Below are positions 13,483-32,207 of a stretch of DNA of 64,000 bases, piece after piece. The position numbers were made by a program, and so were the translations under genes. Positions within the stretch are counted from its first letter, which is position 1; each line of letters opens with the position of its first letter. The notes under the pieces were generated by a model. The model had not been told where the DNA came from. It did no database searches and saw only the letters and a program-made list of their open reading frames with translations. The DNA is from Luscinia megarhynchos (lineage: Eukaryota > Chordata > Aves > Passeriformes > Turdidae), in contig JAPFBE010000002.1 in assembly GCA_034336665.1 (NCBI GenBank), positions 33,769,406 to 33,833,405 of the forward strand, in the 5' to 3' direction.

Positions 13483-16400
13483 AATGTCTGTGGTCTCCTA
13501 GAAACCTTCCAACTTGAGTGATTTAAAATGACATTTTAGCGACTGGTGTAGGACAGATGCTAAGGAGATAAACAACTGTGGGTAGGGAGGAAATAGGTCC
13601 AGGCTGCTCTTTGTAGAAGGAGTTAGAGGAACAGTAGGTAAAGGTTTCCTGTTTTAAGCCAAGGGGACAAGGGGGAAGCTGTAATAGCTTCTCAGCTATG
13701 GCTGCAATTGGACTAAAGCTCCACAGCATTCTCAGTGTGGGTTTACTTTTTCTCCACTCCCCCCAGCCCCCTACCACAGTAAGCTCAGGTTGTTTTAAAA
13801 ATCTGAATATCACTAAAGTCAAAGAGATTTAAGATTCCAGATAATTTTGATACTTCAAAATTGCTCTCCTCTACCATACAATTTCTTCCAGTCTGTGTGA
13901 TGCTGCAGTGGACCAAGGATTTCAGAGTCTCCCTCTGCTGCAGATTGGAAAGCAATAGCTGAACCATCTCAGAAATTTTAAATGCCAACACATGTCCTTT
14001 TTGTTAACTACTGCACTACTGATCAACTTATAGGTTATAACAAACAGAGTTTGTGAGGAGGTAACCAATGCTTGCCTGCATGCTAAACAGAGGAAGTTTC
14101 TGAGATAACTGAATGCCCAAGATTCAGATACAGAGCTCAAGACAGTGGTCTATTTTTTTAGTGGATCAGCCATTTCCAGGGTGATCTGTTTTCTGATAAT
14201 CTAGTTTAATTAGTCTCTGAAGTTGGGGTGCCTCAAAACATTCTGTTTTTGTAAAAATCTTTTGCTGATAGACAAATATAATCGGTAGGCCTATTGAAAT
14301 GACTGGAAGAGTGTTTGAACACTAGTTTGACCATCGTGGATTATTCTGTTCTATACCTCATCCAGAAATAAGGGGTTTGATGGGATAATTTCTATGGTCT
14401 GAGTTACATAAGTTTCTGATGTTCATAATAGTCAGTTTTGGGAGCATTGTCACAGTGTAGTTGAGTGATTGGAGCCATTGAAGACTATTCAGTTTAAAAA
14501 CTATTTTTGAAAGAGTTGTCCCTTGAAGTTCTGCCAGCAAGGTGTTGGCTTGGATGATTTTTTGTTCTATCCAAGTTAAGAAAATGTTTGCATTTTGATG
14601 TAAGATACCCAGCATGCTGATTGTGACTGTCTGAAGATTGTGATCTTTACTGTGTTTCCAGTGAGTTTCAAATGTCAGATTACTAATTCAACAGAGGTAA
14701 AATAACTTTAAAACACCTTTTACACCCACTAGCCTTAGATATTGCTGAAGAATTGTTCAGAGGTTTAATAAGCTGCACCTGAGTGGATTGCCTCTCTCTT
14801 CTGGAAGCATGGGGATACCTGCACCAGAAACTCAATTGAACTTCTACTCTGCAGCATTCTGGTTTTGGAGACACACTTCAGGACAGTAATAGGGATTCCT
14901 AAATTCAGTGGTTTCAAATCACAGCTGAGGTGTGATTGCAGATCAGAGTTAGGAAGTTCAGGTAGGATGCTGTAATATCTTTTATATATGAAATTATTTT
15001 TTCTTAACTTCTGACTCTCTATATCTTTCTGAGAAACAGATCTTTTAAAAATATTATCTCCTTCAGCTTTTGCAGAAAGCGAGTGAAATATAGGTTTTTC
15101 TCTTAGCACTACCCTCAAAGACCCAAGAAAACACTATTCAACTTTGCAATTGTTGTGTGCCTCACAGAGGAGGCCTCCAATGTCAGGGGTGATTTATCAT
15201 ATGTTTTTAAGGATGGATTCTGTTCATGAAGGAGTATGTGTGCTTGTTTTTCCTGAGGTAAAAGCAAGAAAACTGCACGCATGAAAAATGGTCAAGAAGT
15301 AAGGAAGTCTCTTAAAAATGTGTACTAAACTGAGTTTGTAGACTTTCAGAATAATCCAAATCTCTGAGTGCTTGAGAGTCTGCCAGGATCATTTGGGCTT
15401 TCTTGCCATTTCAACATAGAGGACTGATTGCCAGAGAGAGAATACAGGTCTCTGTAGCAAAGTATTGTCTGTAATACACTGTGGAAAAGAATTTAAATTG
15501 TCCTGACATTTTTCCCCTCAGGAACTATCAAGTTTGTCCATATTCAGAGAATTTATTTGAGATTTCTGCAGATTTTTTTTTTCCTTTTCCCCAGAAGATT
15601 AGATTAGGATTTCCTTTTTCTGGAATGTTGAGCACACTCTAACAGCAGTTTAGATTGCAAAACTTTCTCATAAAATTTCTAAAACCCAAAAAGAAGAATC
15701 TTCAATAGTATCTGGAAGAATAACTGAGGGTTAACAGAGTTAAAGTAGGCTTGTTTGCATGATTCTCAGAGAGAAGCATCTACTTTATCACTCATAAAGT
15801 GTGACTGTATTTTATTTGCTTTAATCTAAAATAAACTTTCAATATCCCTGGGTTTTTTTTCCCCTGTGACAGATAAGGAGGACACAGAAGACTCTGCTCA
15901 GCTATTAGAGTAGGCAAGATAATAAAATTTCCGTAGTGTATTCCCTCCCAAGTGCTGAAATGGCTGGGTTCCTCTCCATTTCATCCTCTGACCTCTTCTC
16001 AAAAGAGGACATTGACAGTGCACAGCTTTGGCACGACACCCAAAGGCACCTCCCCAAACCTAAACACAGCTGCTCGGTCTAAATTTAGATCTACTGACCC
16101 TTTGACAGCTATGGGGAACTATGTACAAGTGGGTAAAACGTTGCTTGAGGCATCATCATGGCAGCTGAATGGTCCCTAGAAAAGTCCTTGGTCTGTTCAC
16201 TGATAGGGAAGGCACAACATGGATGTGTTAACATGGATGGACTTGCAAGGGCCTGACCCCGAGCCAGGGTAGCTCTGTGCCACTCCAGGAGCAAAAATAA
16301 GGATGTGGAAGCAGCTCACTGGGCTGGTACATGAAAAGGGGAGGGCTTGGAAAGAAGGGCTAACTTTGCATGCAGGGCAAAGCAAATTTAGGTTCTCTGA

Positions 16401-19400
16401 AGCAATATACAAAATAGCTCACCTCCCTGCCTTTCTCTGAACCACAGAACCAAGGGCACTTCATTGCTCCCAAGTGGTAGTTTTGTTCTTCAGGGCAATG
16501 ACTCTTGTACCTGGCCAATACCCTCTGTGCATGTTCAGATTTCACAGGCTTTTCTCTTGGTCAAGCAAGCTTAAAATTCCCCCTCTAATTTCAGTTCACA
16601 TTATTTATATGTAACTGATCACCTTGTCTGGTTTTAATAGTGTTTCTGCACTTTTTAATCCTTTTGCCTTGTTAAGGGGTGCCCACTGCAACTCCCCAGG
16701 TAAGGACAACTTCCAGCCATTGACAGCATAGCTTCATGGAAGAGTCTGGCTGTCTCTTCCATCTTTGTGGAGCTTCTGGTCTGTCTGTTGAATCTCAATG
16801 TAGTCAATCCTCTTCTCCAAAACATTAATCTTTGCAGGTGCATACTCTGTGTTCTCCCAGCTGCCACTTGTGATGGCCTAGCTAGAATTTTGTAGCATTA
16901 GTTGAGGATTGGTTAACACCCATGGCTTTCACTAAGGCATGCTTTGTGGAAGGATTAGAGAAGGCAAATGTCTTATAAATGTATATATCTGAGGCTTTGC
17001 TTTTCTTGGATAGCTGTTGCTGTGTAGGGAAGAGCATAAGCCACAATGATTGTAGCTGTAGTCTTTTTGGAAACTATGCAGCTTCAGAGGATCCAGTCTC
17101 AGCACATAAGTATTTGTATTCACAGACACACCTGTGAGTTGACAATGTTTTCAAGTAAGGTAGTGTTTTTATCTCACTGTTGTGTGTTGTTACTTAAGGT
17201 TACTTTGCTTTTTAAAAAATTCCTGCTAAGGGCCCACTTACTACTCCCTCATCCTTTAATGCCCATATTAACAAAATCTGGTGAAAGCAGAAGAGACAAA
17301 AAATTTGAGGATGAAAAGTGCTGTTCTTACTATCATTTGTCAGCAAATTTTTGTCTCCAGTTTGAAAGTGTTTCCAGCTTAGTTCTCATAGCAGATAAGT
17401 GTCAATAAAGTCTGTAATCAGCAAACCTGCTCCAGTTCCCTTAGTTTCTCCATCGTGCAGCCAGTAAAAGATGCAGAGCATTTCCAATATAGGAAGCATG
17501 GATTACACATACATGTAGAACTTGAGAGTTTAGTACAGCTTTTTCTTACAGTGCTCTTTCTCTCGCATTTAAAATTTAATTTTACTTGTAGGTCAGATGA
17601 TGAACACTGAGCATCCAGGTAGTTAGCTGCCCTTTGGAAAAACAACTTGAATCCAGTACCAGGAAGTCACAACAAAGACAAGAAATATGAACTAGACCAG
17701 CCCCTTGGTTTGGTTACAGATCATTTCCTACTGAAACATAAATTTAGAAAGGTATATAAAAGGCACATATCTTCAAGTGTATATTTGAGGGCATTATTTG
17801 AATCTGTCTTTAACCAATGCATCTTTACTGGTCCTTTAGAAAATTCCTGTAGGTAACTAACAGGAGACTAGTGGGAGAACACACAATGGAACAAAAGCCA
17901 TTTTTTGTACCTAGAGAGGACATACTTTGTAGGCTGTTTTGTTCACTTGTTTGATTCCCTACAGTTTGATTTCACTACAGCTCCTAGAAAAACATGTTGA
18001 TGTGCTTTGCAACGCAGTGAAGCACAGTTCCCTGCTCGCTTCTGCTGAGGACAGGCTGCATGTGCTCTGTGTGTGTGTGCTGGCACATGGGTTGGGCACC
18101 TCCCCCAGACAGCAGCAGCGAGAAGTAGCAGTCATGGGTGATGACATGGGTGGAGCTCCTCACACCAGTTGTCCCATGGGAGATAGCTTATCTGTGAACG
18201 CCTGGGTTTCTGGAATAATATCCATTTGATTGAAAGCCAGAATTAGAGTAAGGAAGAAATTGGCTGCCAAGGGCTGATTGGCACTTGGAGTCAAAGGAAG
18301 CAGCACGGACCCTGCAGGGAGGATCTTCTTATCCGTCAGCACCAGCCTCTCTACCTGCAGGTGTGTCCCAGCAGTTCCTGCCACTACTCTTCCTTCTGTT
18401 ATTTTTGTTTCCCTTTGAAAATGCCCTCTAACTTTCTGCATTTTACACAGAGAGACACCATAGATGATTGATTAACTGGCCAATGCAGTGCTATATGTAG
18501 AAAAGAGGGAGCAGAAAAGTAATTTTTAAGGGCACTTGGGTGCATCTGGTTTTTCTGTAGCTAAATAACCAGTTAGTTTGATCAATCCCATCTGTGTTCT
18601 ATTGTGTCATCTGAATGATACTGAAGAAGAGCTCAAGGCATTGCATTATGGTTCCTCTGCTCAGATCTTTTGTTGTCATTTTTCACACCCACACAATTCT
18701 TCTTGTCACTTCAGAGCTCATAAGGGAAAGATACTATTAATGGAAACATAATTTAAGTTAAATAATTGGTATTCGTTGTTTGTTGTCAAGTCTGGCTGGT
18801 GAATAATGACTCCTTCAATATTCTGTGGAAAAACAACTTTCATTTCTGAGAATGGTATCCTCCACCTGCAGTGCTTTTGTGGGGTGAGAACAGAACTGAC
18901 ACCACAGTAAATGACCATGATGTAAAAAATGTGGCGGGAAGGGTTTCAGTGCAGTGCATAAAGCCAAGTGCTAAAATTTTCAAATGCTGATACAAAACAG
19001 AATAGCTGTTATGTCTTGTATCAGAAATAACAGGTGGAATTGCTGAAAATATTCTGTTTTATGAGTACGTATGTAAACAAGAGGAGATCCTGTCTGCATT
19101 TATTGACACATGTTGGCATGCTGAGGTGATTTATTTTGATCATTGGGGTTTCTTCATCTTATTCTGTCTTTTTTGCAACCTTTTCTATAATTTGTTGGAA
19201 AGGACGGTGTTAAAGATTTTCTTCTCACCGTTACAGTGATAAGGAACTGTTCAAATCAGTCAGGTATGATTGCTGGTTGAATAGTTATGGTGTCTTTATG
19301 AAAACTCTTGGATTTTAAAGCTACCATTTAGGCATCAATTAAGGTCAACAAAATACTTTTGACTTATCTTGGAATAACAAGTGGGACATGAAAACAAAAA

Positions 19401-20882
19401 ATTGCATGCACCCAAATTGTTTGTAGACACTTTAAGAGAGATCTTTCTCTGCTCTCGGCTACAAACAAGATATTTCATGACACAAAACCAAATTATCAAG
19501 GTTATTTTCAAAGAAAGTCTAAAGGATAAGGTTTTAAAGGCAGGTATGTGCACAAGATACAGTTTAGTACTTACTGGGATAAAAGGTCAAATCCCATTAA
19601 AAATCAAAGGGATTAAGGGAACTATTGTTTAAATGCCTCAGAAACTTCAGTGTGATTTGTCTTTCTCTGTTACTTTTTAAATACCTTTGACAGCCAGGTC
19701 TTACGCTTTTTACTTCTTCTAAAATCCCACTGGAGAACAGTATGACTTGGGAGGTGAATGTCCCTTTCCAAATGGAATTATGGCCCAGGTACTTAGACCT
19801 ATGCCATTGCCAAAGTTTCACAAAACTGAAAGGCTTTTACAGCTGGGAGGGAGTCCCATAGTTAAAAGAGAAGGTAAATTGGCAGTGGATTGAAAGCAAA
19901 TTACTAATTGTTCCCATGCATCTTTTTTCCAGCTGCCTATTTCTCTGTCCTTCGAAAGCCACCTTCTACGTCCAGTTTCCCAGGAGGTCTGTGTGTTTTC
20001 TCCTTTCTGCTTACTATTAACTCATTGCAAAACACCTTCCTTCCATGTCCATGTTGCTCAGCTCTTTCCAGGGAAGTATGACACTGTGTGCTCTCTTACC
20101 TGCTTTCCTGTATGCCCCAGCCCAAGTCTGATGTGGAGCCAGCAATGCTGCTCTTCAATGATAAACTATATCATCACCTCTCTCCCCTTCGACATACCAA
20201 TTTATTTTTTTTCTGAGACTTGCCTAAATCACCTTTAGCCATAGAATACTGAACACATGTTTTAACATTAATTTTAAATGCTCTTCAGAAAATCCCAAGT
20301 GAAATTCCCAGTAAGCATAAGAGAGCACAAGAGACTCAGCCAGTGCCCTGCTTTTGGGTATTTTTTCCACACTCTGGAAAGGTAAAAAAGGAGTGGGGGA
20401 AAGCTGTCAGTTCAGTGACATCAAAGAACTCCTGACTCCTTCCATAGAAAAAAGGGTTTGTATTAAACACCCTCTGAATTGGGATAATGTGTACAAAGGG
20501 AATAAAATACAGAGCCTTTTAAGGTCACCTCCAACCAAAGTGAAGTAAATTAATTAATGAGAATTTTTTTAGTGGTGTTACAAGGCAAATGAGAAATTAT
20601 TACCATGAGTTATTTTAAAGCTAATTAATGTCTGCATATGTGTGCACATAGCTATGGATGTCCACAGAAATTATTTCTACAAAAACTGTATGGGGTAACA
20701 GTCTCAGAAACTGGTACAAAGTCTGAGTATATTCTTAATAAGTGCACATTAAAAATACTGTTTACAGGTATTTTTCACATCATTGTTGCTCCGTAAGTGA
20801 TTTCTCCACTATAACAAGAGACAGACAAGAATCACTCTCACAAAAATAGAAGTCTTATTTCCAGTAGAAATCTCCATGGGGG

Positions 20883-20901
20883 AAAAAAAAAAAAAAAAAA
20901 A
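20883..20901 (+). repeat. poly(A) run
   Basis: Nineteen A residues in a row. I see no polyadenylation signal or target-site duplication that would make it a clear retrotransposon tail. Confidence 0.85.
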
Positions 20902-21833
20902 GTATACCCTGTCTTCCCTATTATTCAGATTTAATAAAAGTCCTTAGCATTTCTACTGAAATGATTTCTCTGTCCTGTTGTGTCTCCTGTATCAGTGGGA
21001 CCCTTTTCACTAGTTCTCATATTGCAGACAGACTTGCAAGAAATACTACCTGGTCTGCATGGGAACATTCATTGAGCAGTACAGCTGCAGCAGTCCAGGA
21101 CACACCTATAGAGAGCTTCAGTGAATATTGACTGGATCAATATCCCTGTCATTGCTTATGTCAAGTAATGAACTCCAGCATTACCTGTATCAGCATCTGT
21201 TTTTTGTAAATACAATTTGAGGACAGCCCTTAGAAATAAAAACCAAAAATATGCCAATATACACAATAATAAATACATATATATGTAAACCTGAACTCCC
21301 TCTTCTTCCATTGCGTAAGACCAGCAGGCATGAGAAGAAAACTACACATTTTCTCTTTTTATAACTGCAGAGACTAGAAACAAGGATATACAATTTTTCT
21401 GTGACAATTTCTGTCACAGAAAGGAGGCATATTGACAAAAAAAAGATTCTGAGGAAGCTGCACTGTAGGAGCCTGCTTTGACCCTTCTGAGACACATAGG
21501 CAAGAGTTCCTCTTGACTTCAACAGGAATTAATGCTCAAGCAAGGGGAATACCCAAGAGCACATTATGCTTCCAGATAACATGATAAAACTTGTTGGCTG
21601 CTTTGGAAGAAAAGGGCATTTTCGCAAATGGGAATTGTTCTAGACAAGTCAGGATTCCCCTACCAGCTGTTCTTCTCCTGTTCCTCCTTCATCCTAAACT
21701 GCTTATGTTGCTTCTGTGATGATAGTTTTGTCTTTCTCCTAGGTATTTTTCTTATAGCAATAGTGCCATCTTCTTTTACATTTACTGCTAGCAGTACCAC
21801 AAACCAGCATCCTGTTTGCCTTCTTTATTGCAG

Positions 21834-21893
21834 CTGCATACGAGGCGGAAGGCTTTAGGGACTTTCATGCAATAATTCCCAAATCCTTTTCCA
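21834..21893 (+). CDS. IKZF1: IKZF1 cassette exon 3B (Ik-x exon), 60 nt
   Basis: This short exon is preceded by TTCTTTATTGCAG and followed by the donor GTAAGTA. It is exactly 60 bases and phase 1 at both ends. In the Ikaros frame it reads A-Y-E-A-E-G-F-R-D-F-H-A-I-I-P-K-S-F-S plus a split final codon. As I recall it, this matches the 20-residue insert of the mammalian Ik-x isoform (exon 3B, also called IK1+), whose hallmark is the run FRDFHAIIPKSFS. It is spliced between exons 3 and 4 and adds 20 residues just before the first zinc finger block. Preservation of length, phase, splice sites and peptide argues for functional conservation. It would be missed by any open-frame search because the frame is closed on both sides in genomic DNA. 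Use of the exon in this species needs transcript data. Confidence 0.9.
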
Positions 21894-24057
21894 GTAAGTA
21901 TACTGAAACTCACTTTACTAAAGAGTATTTCCATCTAGTTCCTACTTTTATGATTTTTGTTTGTGTCATTTCATTTCTGAGTAATGTATGTTTGTCTGCA
22001 TGCACTTAAGTAGTCTGATCTTTTTGTTTTGTTCTTTTGTATTTTGTTTTAAACTAACAGAAAATCTGCTTTAAGAGCCACCTTCTCCAAATCCCTGGCA
22101 GGCAAGGAGCCTATCACTGTTTAGTATATATATAAAAATATATAAATAAATAAACAAATATATATATATATATATATATATAATACATTAATATATCATA
22201 TATAATATATAATACATCTTATATATTTTATTATTATATATATTATAAATATTATTTATATTATTTATAACTGAAAGGAAGAAAATTACATGTAAATTGT
22301 GGAAAATCTTGTCATACTCAAGCCAAATACTTCTATTGCTTCCATTTGCCATGTGAAAAGAGCAGTATGAGGTTGTAGCCAATTATATCTGCAGAATCAC
22401 TTCTGTTTAACCATTCATGCCATCTTTTTAAGTCATGGTTTGATCATTGACTTTTTTCATCTATCACTAAATTATAACCCTTTTTAAAACATGCATTTTA
22501 AAAGATAACTGCTATTTACAGTACGCTTTTTTTCTGTTTTGCATACGATTTCTATTAAAAGTGCAATAATGGAAAAATCATTAACATACCTAGATTGGTA
22601 GACTTTTTAAGAGGTGTCCAGTCAAGCTGTATTCATAAATGTGGACTCCTTTAGGCTTATGTTTCCCAGTAGGATTTTGAGTCAGATACTCTTGTCAGTT
22701 ACATCCATGCAGTCCTTCTGGGACACCTGTGAGGCTGCAGGATGTATCAGAGAAGAGCTGGTCAATCCTCTCCATTTCAAAGGGGTATCAAGGTCTTTTG
22801 GTCTCTTGAGGTAATTACTGCCAGTAGCTTATTGTTATCACATTGCTACACCATCACTTTTGAATGAAGCTACCATAAAAATGTTGTTACACAGAAGGAA
22901 AAGACTTGGACTTTATTGGATGAAAAAGATCCCTCATATTCTTAGCTAGCCACTGAAGTAAATTCTTTCTTTTTTTGGGGTAGGGTGGGATCAAAGTAGA
23001 GGGGCATTTTGCTGTATGGAAAGTAAGATTTTGGGCAATGAAATTCTCTTTTTCAGCATAATGAAGAAGTATTTTTCCCCCAAAATCACCAGATTAGAAA
23101 AGAGGGAAATAGCAGCAAAGATTTTTTTCTATACAAAACTTAATTCAATCCCACAGAGAGAAGAGGAATGAATACTGGCATGAACTTGTCTGAATCTTGA
23201 CCCTTTTCCTTAATGTGAAAGTCTGCTGTGTTCATATCAGATGAAATTTGCTAGTCTCTATGTTGTGAGGTTATGACAAATTTACACCTAAATTCTTGTT
23301 CTGCTGCAAGCAGCTGTCATCTGTGGGATTACAACAAAAAGGATTTATCCAATAAAGTCATAACAGTTTTTCCAGACACCTTTTTTTATTTGAATGATTT
23401 TTAATCATAGCTTCTGACTCTAATCAGATCCTATTACTCAGCAATCCTAATCCTGCTGTCCTAGAAACACAACTGTCACGCTTATAATTTCCTTAAATTC
23501 TTCCTTCTATCCTTCCCTACCCTGCTTTCTTTATTAGTGTTTGTACTCTGCTTTCCCATTGTTGTTGCTTGCCTATTAGAACTACAAACCAAAAATTTTG
23601 GATTCAGTACAATCCTTGGAATCTTCCTGCCAAATGGAGAATGTTGCATTTTCTGTTCATTTTTATCCATTGAGTTGAGTTACTTACTTTCACAATTGTT
23701 TTGGACAAATCCCTATGAAGTGGATTTATTTTAAGTTTCATTCCACTTAGCCTGATTGTCAGAATGAAAGCTACAAACACAAAGCTCTCAAAGCAACCTA
23801 GAAACAGACTTGTAACATTGTTTGGGTTCCCAGCTCCTTGGATGCCTTGTGTTTGTCTACTGATATTCACTGTTCATTGCTCCATGTGTTACAAACTCAT
23901 CACATTGCCCATAGAATTGTAGTTGAGGTTGTAACATTTGTTATTTAGTGATATTGTACCTGCTGTTTAGAAGTTAACTCCTGTCATGTGATTGTTTCTT
24001 TGCCACGTTATTTGTTCTGTAACCAAACTGAGTGGCATCCTGTATTGTTTCTTTCAG
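21894..24057 (+). other. IKZF1: IKZF1 intron between exon 3B and exon 4
   Basis: About 2.2 kb with no recognisable coding content. Its most obvious content is the AT-only stretch about 225 bases downstream of exon 3B. It ends in CTTTCAG before exon 4. Confidence 0.85.
22118..22271. repeat. AT-rich (TA)n-type low-complexity block
   Basis: About 150 bases made almost only of A and T, including an uninterrupted TA dinucleotide run, followed by imperfect ATATAT/ATTATA units. It lies about 225 bases downstream of exon 3B, inside the intron. Such DNA melts easily and can fold into hairpins. The short Asn/Tyr-rich frame read from it is an artefact. Confidence 0.9.
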
Positions 24058-24318
24058 CCGGTAATATTAAAATAGAGACTCAGAGTGATGAAGAGAATGG
24101 GCGTGCCTGTGAAATGAATGGGGAAGAATGTGCAGAGGATTTACGAATGCTTGATGCCGCAGGAGAGAAAATGAATGGCTCACACAATGGCCCAGGCAGC
24201 AAGGCTTTGTCAGGAGTTGGAGGCATTCGACTTCCTAACGGAAAGCTAAAATGTGATATCTGTGGGATAATTTGCATCGGTCCCAATGTGCTCATGGTTC
24301 ACAAACGAAGCCACACTG
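24058..24318 (+). CDS. IKZF1: IKZF1 exon 4: acidic/SUMO region and zinc finger 1
   Basis: The exon is 261 bases, the same length as human exon 4, bounded by CTTTCAG and GTAAGG, phase 1 at both ends. The peptide opens with G-N-I-K-I-E-T, which keeps the psi-K-x-E sumoylation motif of Ikaros. It continues through the acidic segment [19 protein letters not shown] and a [16 protein letters not shown] linker, then reaches zinc finger 1 ([20 protein letters not shown], with both Cys and both His present, ending RSHTG). Finger 1 modulates DNA affinity. Skipping this exon, as in some human isoforms, removes it in frame. An apparent open frame starting at 23988 is only intron read-through into the exon; the true exon begins after the AG at 24056-24057. 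Confidence 0.97.
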
Positions 24319-30316
<5,998 letters not shown>

Positions 30317-30992
30317 TGAAGGTTTGGGAATAACCATACCCTCTGAGGAGATGGGGATGGCCACCAATCCTGAGAGCTCCTCTCACCCTGAGGAGCTGAG
30401 GAGCCCCATCTTGGGGTTAACCAAGCTGTGAGCTGGCCACAGCGTGTTAGCAGCAAAGAAATGACTAAACACACAGCACACTCACGACCCTTCACCAGAA
30501 GAGCTGGGTTTTTTCCCATACTTCTTGGCTGATTCAAAGTTTCTGTATTAGATGTTTCTTACAAGCCTCGTGTGAGTAATCCATTTCATGGAAGTACGAA
30601 CATGACTTAAGTTGATGAATGTTTTAGGGTTAGAGATAATATTAAAGTTGAAACACAGTCTCGTATTCATCTTCAGCCTAAGGGGTGAACCCTGCCTACA
30701 GCATTTAGCAAGAGTTATTTGTTGCACTTTGTTATTACAAGTACTTTGAAAGAGAGAGTGGGGAGAAGGCAGAGGGTGGGAGAAAGAAAGATAATAATCT
30801 TCCACAAGAGAGGACTCTCATGGAGTTTTTCAGTGTCTGTCTCAACAGTAATATGGAGATATGAATAAATACTTTTGAATAGCTGCGCTTTCCCATTACC
30901 ATGAACCTCTCATTGTTTGACAGAAGCCACAGTCACATACCTTCTGTGAAGTAAAACCAATTTAGCACATTTAAAGTGCCTTTAAAAGCAGA

Positions 30993-31078
30993 GTGCCATC
31001 TCATCTAGTTTCCCAAGCTAAGCTGCAAATGCAAATTGCTATTTGGATGGGAGACCTCCAATACACATTGCTGGAATT
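30993..31078 (+). mobile_element. 5S-rRNA-derived SINE remnant (AmnSINE1-like)
   Basis: The stretch aligns with the middle of 5S ribosomal RNA in sense orientation. ATCTCATCTAG stands for the 5S ATCTCGTCTGA, AAGCTAAGC is identical to the start of the A-box, and TTGGATGGGAGACC is identical to the C-box region. The two identical blocks are 19 bases apart here and 21 in 5S RNA. The bases between and after them have diverged, and the 5' end of 5S RNA is not clearly readable. 5S-headed SINEs (AmnSINE1 and relatives) are ancient in amniotes and some copies were exapted as enhancers. A 5S pseudogene is the alternative. Confidence 0.75.
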
Positions 31079-31360
31079 GACGTTGGTAACGTTACTTGTG
31101 AAAGTTGGTTTTGGGATCTGGGTGGCAGAAGGGGAGCTCTCAAAGTGATTTTTGTGCTCCAAAAAATTAGGGAAATTCTTCTCTAGTGCACACATTGAAT
31201 AATAAGATCCTTAGAGTTGATCCCAGATTTCCAAAATAATTCCATTTGTCCTGTTTTTTCCCAGCCTGATTGAGGAAGGCACATATTTTAAATAGTATTT
31301 TTCCTCCCTCTTCCTTGTTATTGATTTTCATGGATGTGCAATTTAAAATATACCTTTTAA

Positions 31361-31362
31361 TG

Positions 31363-31398
<36 letters not shown>
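31361..31398. repeat. (TA)n(TG)n microsatellite
   Basis: A TA run of about 16 bases passes directly into a TG run of about 20 bases. It is an ordinary compound dinucleotide repeat within intron 5. Confidence 0.95.
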
Positions 31399-32207
31399 AA
31401 ATCTCACCTAGACACTCTCGGCAAACTGTGAGGATTCTATAGTTAAAGGGACAATGCCGAAATTATAAATAGTTCAAGCAATTGCCAAATTGACACCAGT
31501 ACATTAAAAAACAAATTGGGTGTCTGAATCTGATTTTCACCTAAGAATCTGTAAATAAAATTCAAAAATTAAACTGTGTAACTATCTAAAATTGTGAAAT
31601 CACATATAAAGTAACAGTTTTGTCAAAATTCAAGTCCTTTACATAAAAAAGTATTGTTGATGAAAAATTCCTAAAACTAGCCAGATCTGGATTGGTGTAA
31701 TATAGAAAGTAAATTTTCATGCCATTTATCTTGAATTTCCAGAAGCAGAAAACAAGCAAAATCTAAGATTGTCTTAAAAGACTTGAGCTGGTTCTGCTTA
31801 CACCAGAACTGACCTCCAGCCAAGCAAGTCTCCACCTACACCACCAGTTCATCCACTGGCAGCCTCTGTGCAACTGGACACTAAAGAAACTGCTCTCAGA
31901 TTTTCAAGGTGTCTCAGTTTCTAACCTGTGTAGATGCTGTTTTTAAAGATTTAATGTCACAGTCTTTATCTGATCTGAATCAACTGAAATAATTTTGCAG
32001 CACCCATAGAACTGGCCTGTTGATGTAAAGATATACAACCAGTTTTCCACCAGTTGTTTTTCATTTAGATTTTTAAATTGACAAAATCTTCCTTCACCAC
32101 AGCATGGCTTTATTTTTGGGGTGGTCTTTTTGTTTCCTGTCCTTACCATGGTTAATATGCTGTTGAATGCCTCATCTGAATCTCATGATGACTTGTGTTT
32201 TCTCCAG

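Larger units (their letters stand above)
1..21833 (+). other. IKZF1: IKZF1 intron 3 (partial), upstream of exon 3B
   Basis: I see no convincing coding exon in this stretch. Open frames are all short, without recognisable domains, and typical of chance in AT-rich DNA. I looked for exon 3 (acidic, with a CtBP-type PEDLS motif in human) and did not find it. Recognisable contents are a possible MIR fragment near 8.1 kb, a purine-rich tract at 10665-10722 abutting an antisense MIR-type SINE at 10732-10887, a long (CCTTC)n array at 13147-13482, and a poly(A) run at 20883-20901. Regulatory elements may well be present, since mammalian IKZF1 intron 3 carries enhancers, but I cannot point to one from sequence alone. 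Confidence 0.8.

Noticed and set aside
20510..20535. CR1-like tail (TTTTAAGGTCACCTCCAACC)
   Set aside because: It resembles the AAGGTCCCTTCCAACCC end of avian CR1 LINEs, but only about 24 bases match and the ATTCTATG end repeat is absent.
1..21833. IKZF1 exon 3 and upstream coding exons
   Set aside because: I looked for the acidic N-terminal peptide and a PEDLS-type motif and found none; the exons are most likely upstream of the window.
23988..24057. N-terminal extension of the exon 4 frame
   Set aside because: It runs through the polypyrimidine tract and AG acceptor, and phase and length match human exon 4 only if the exon starts at 24058.
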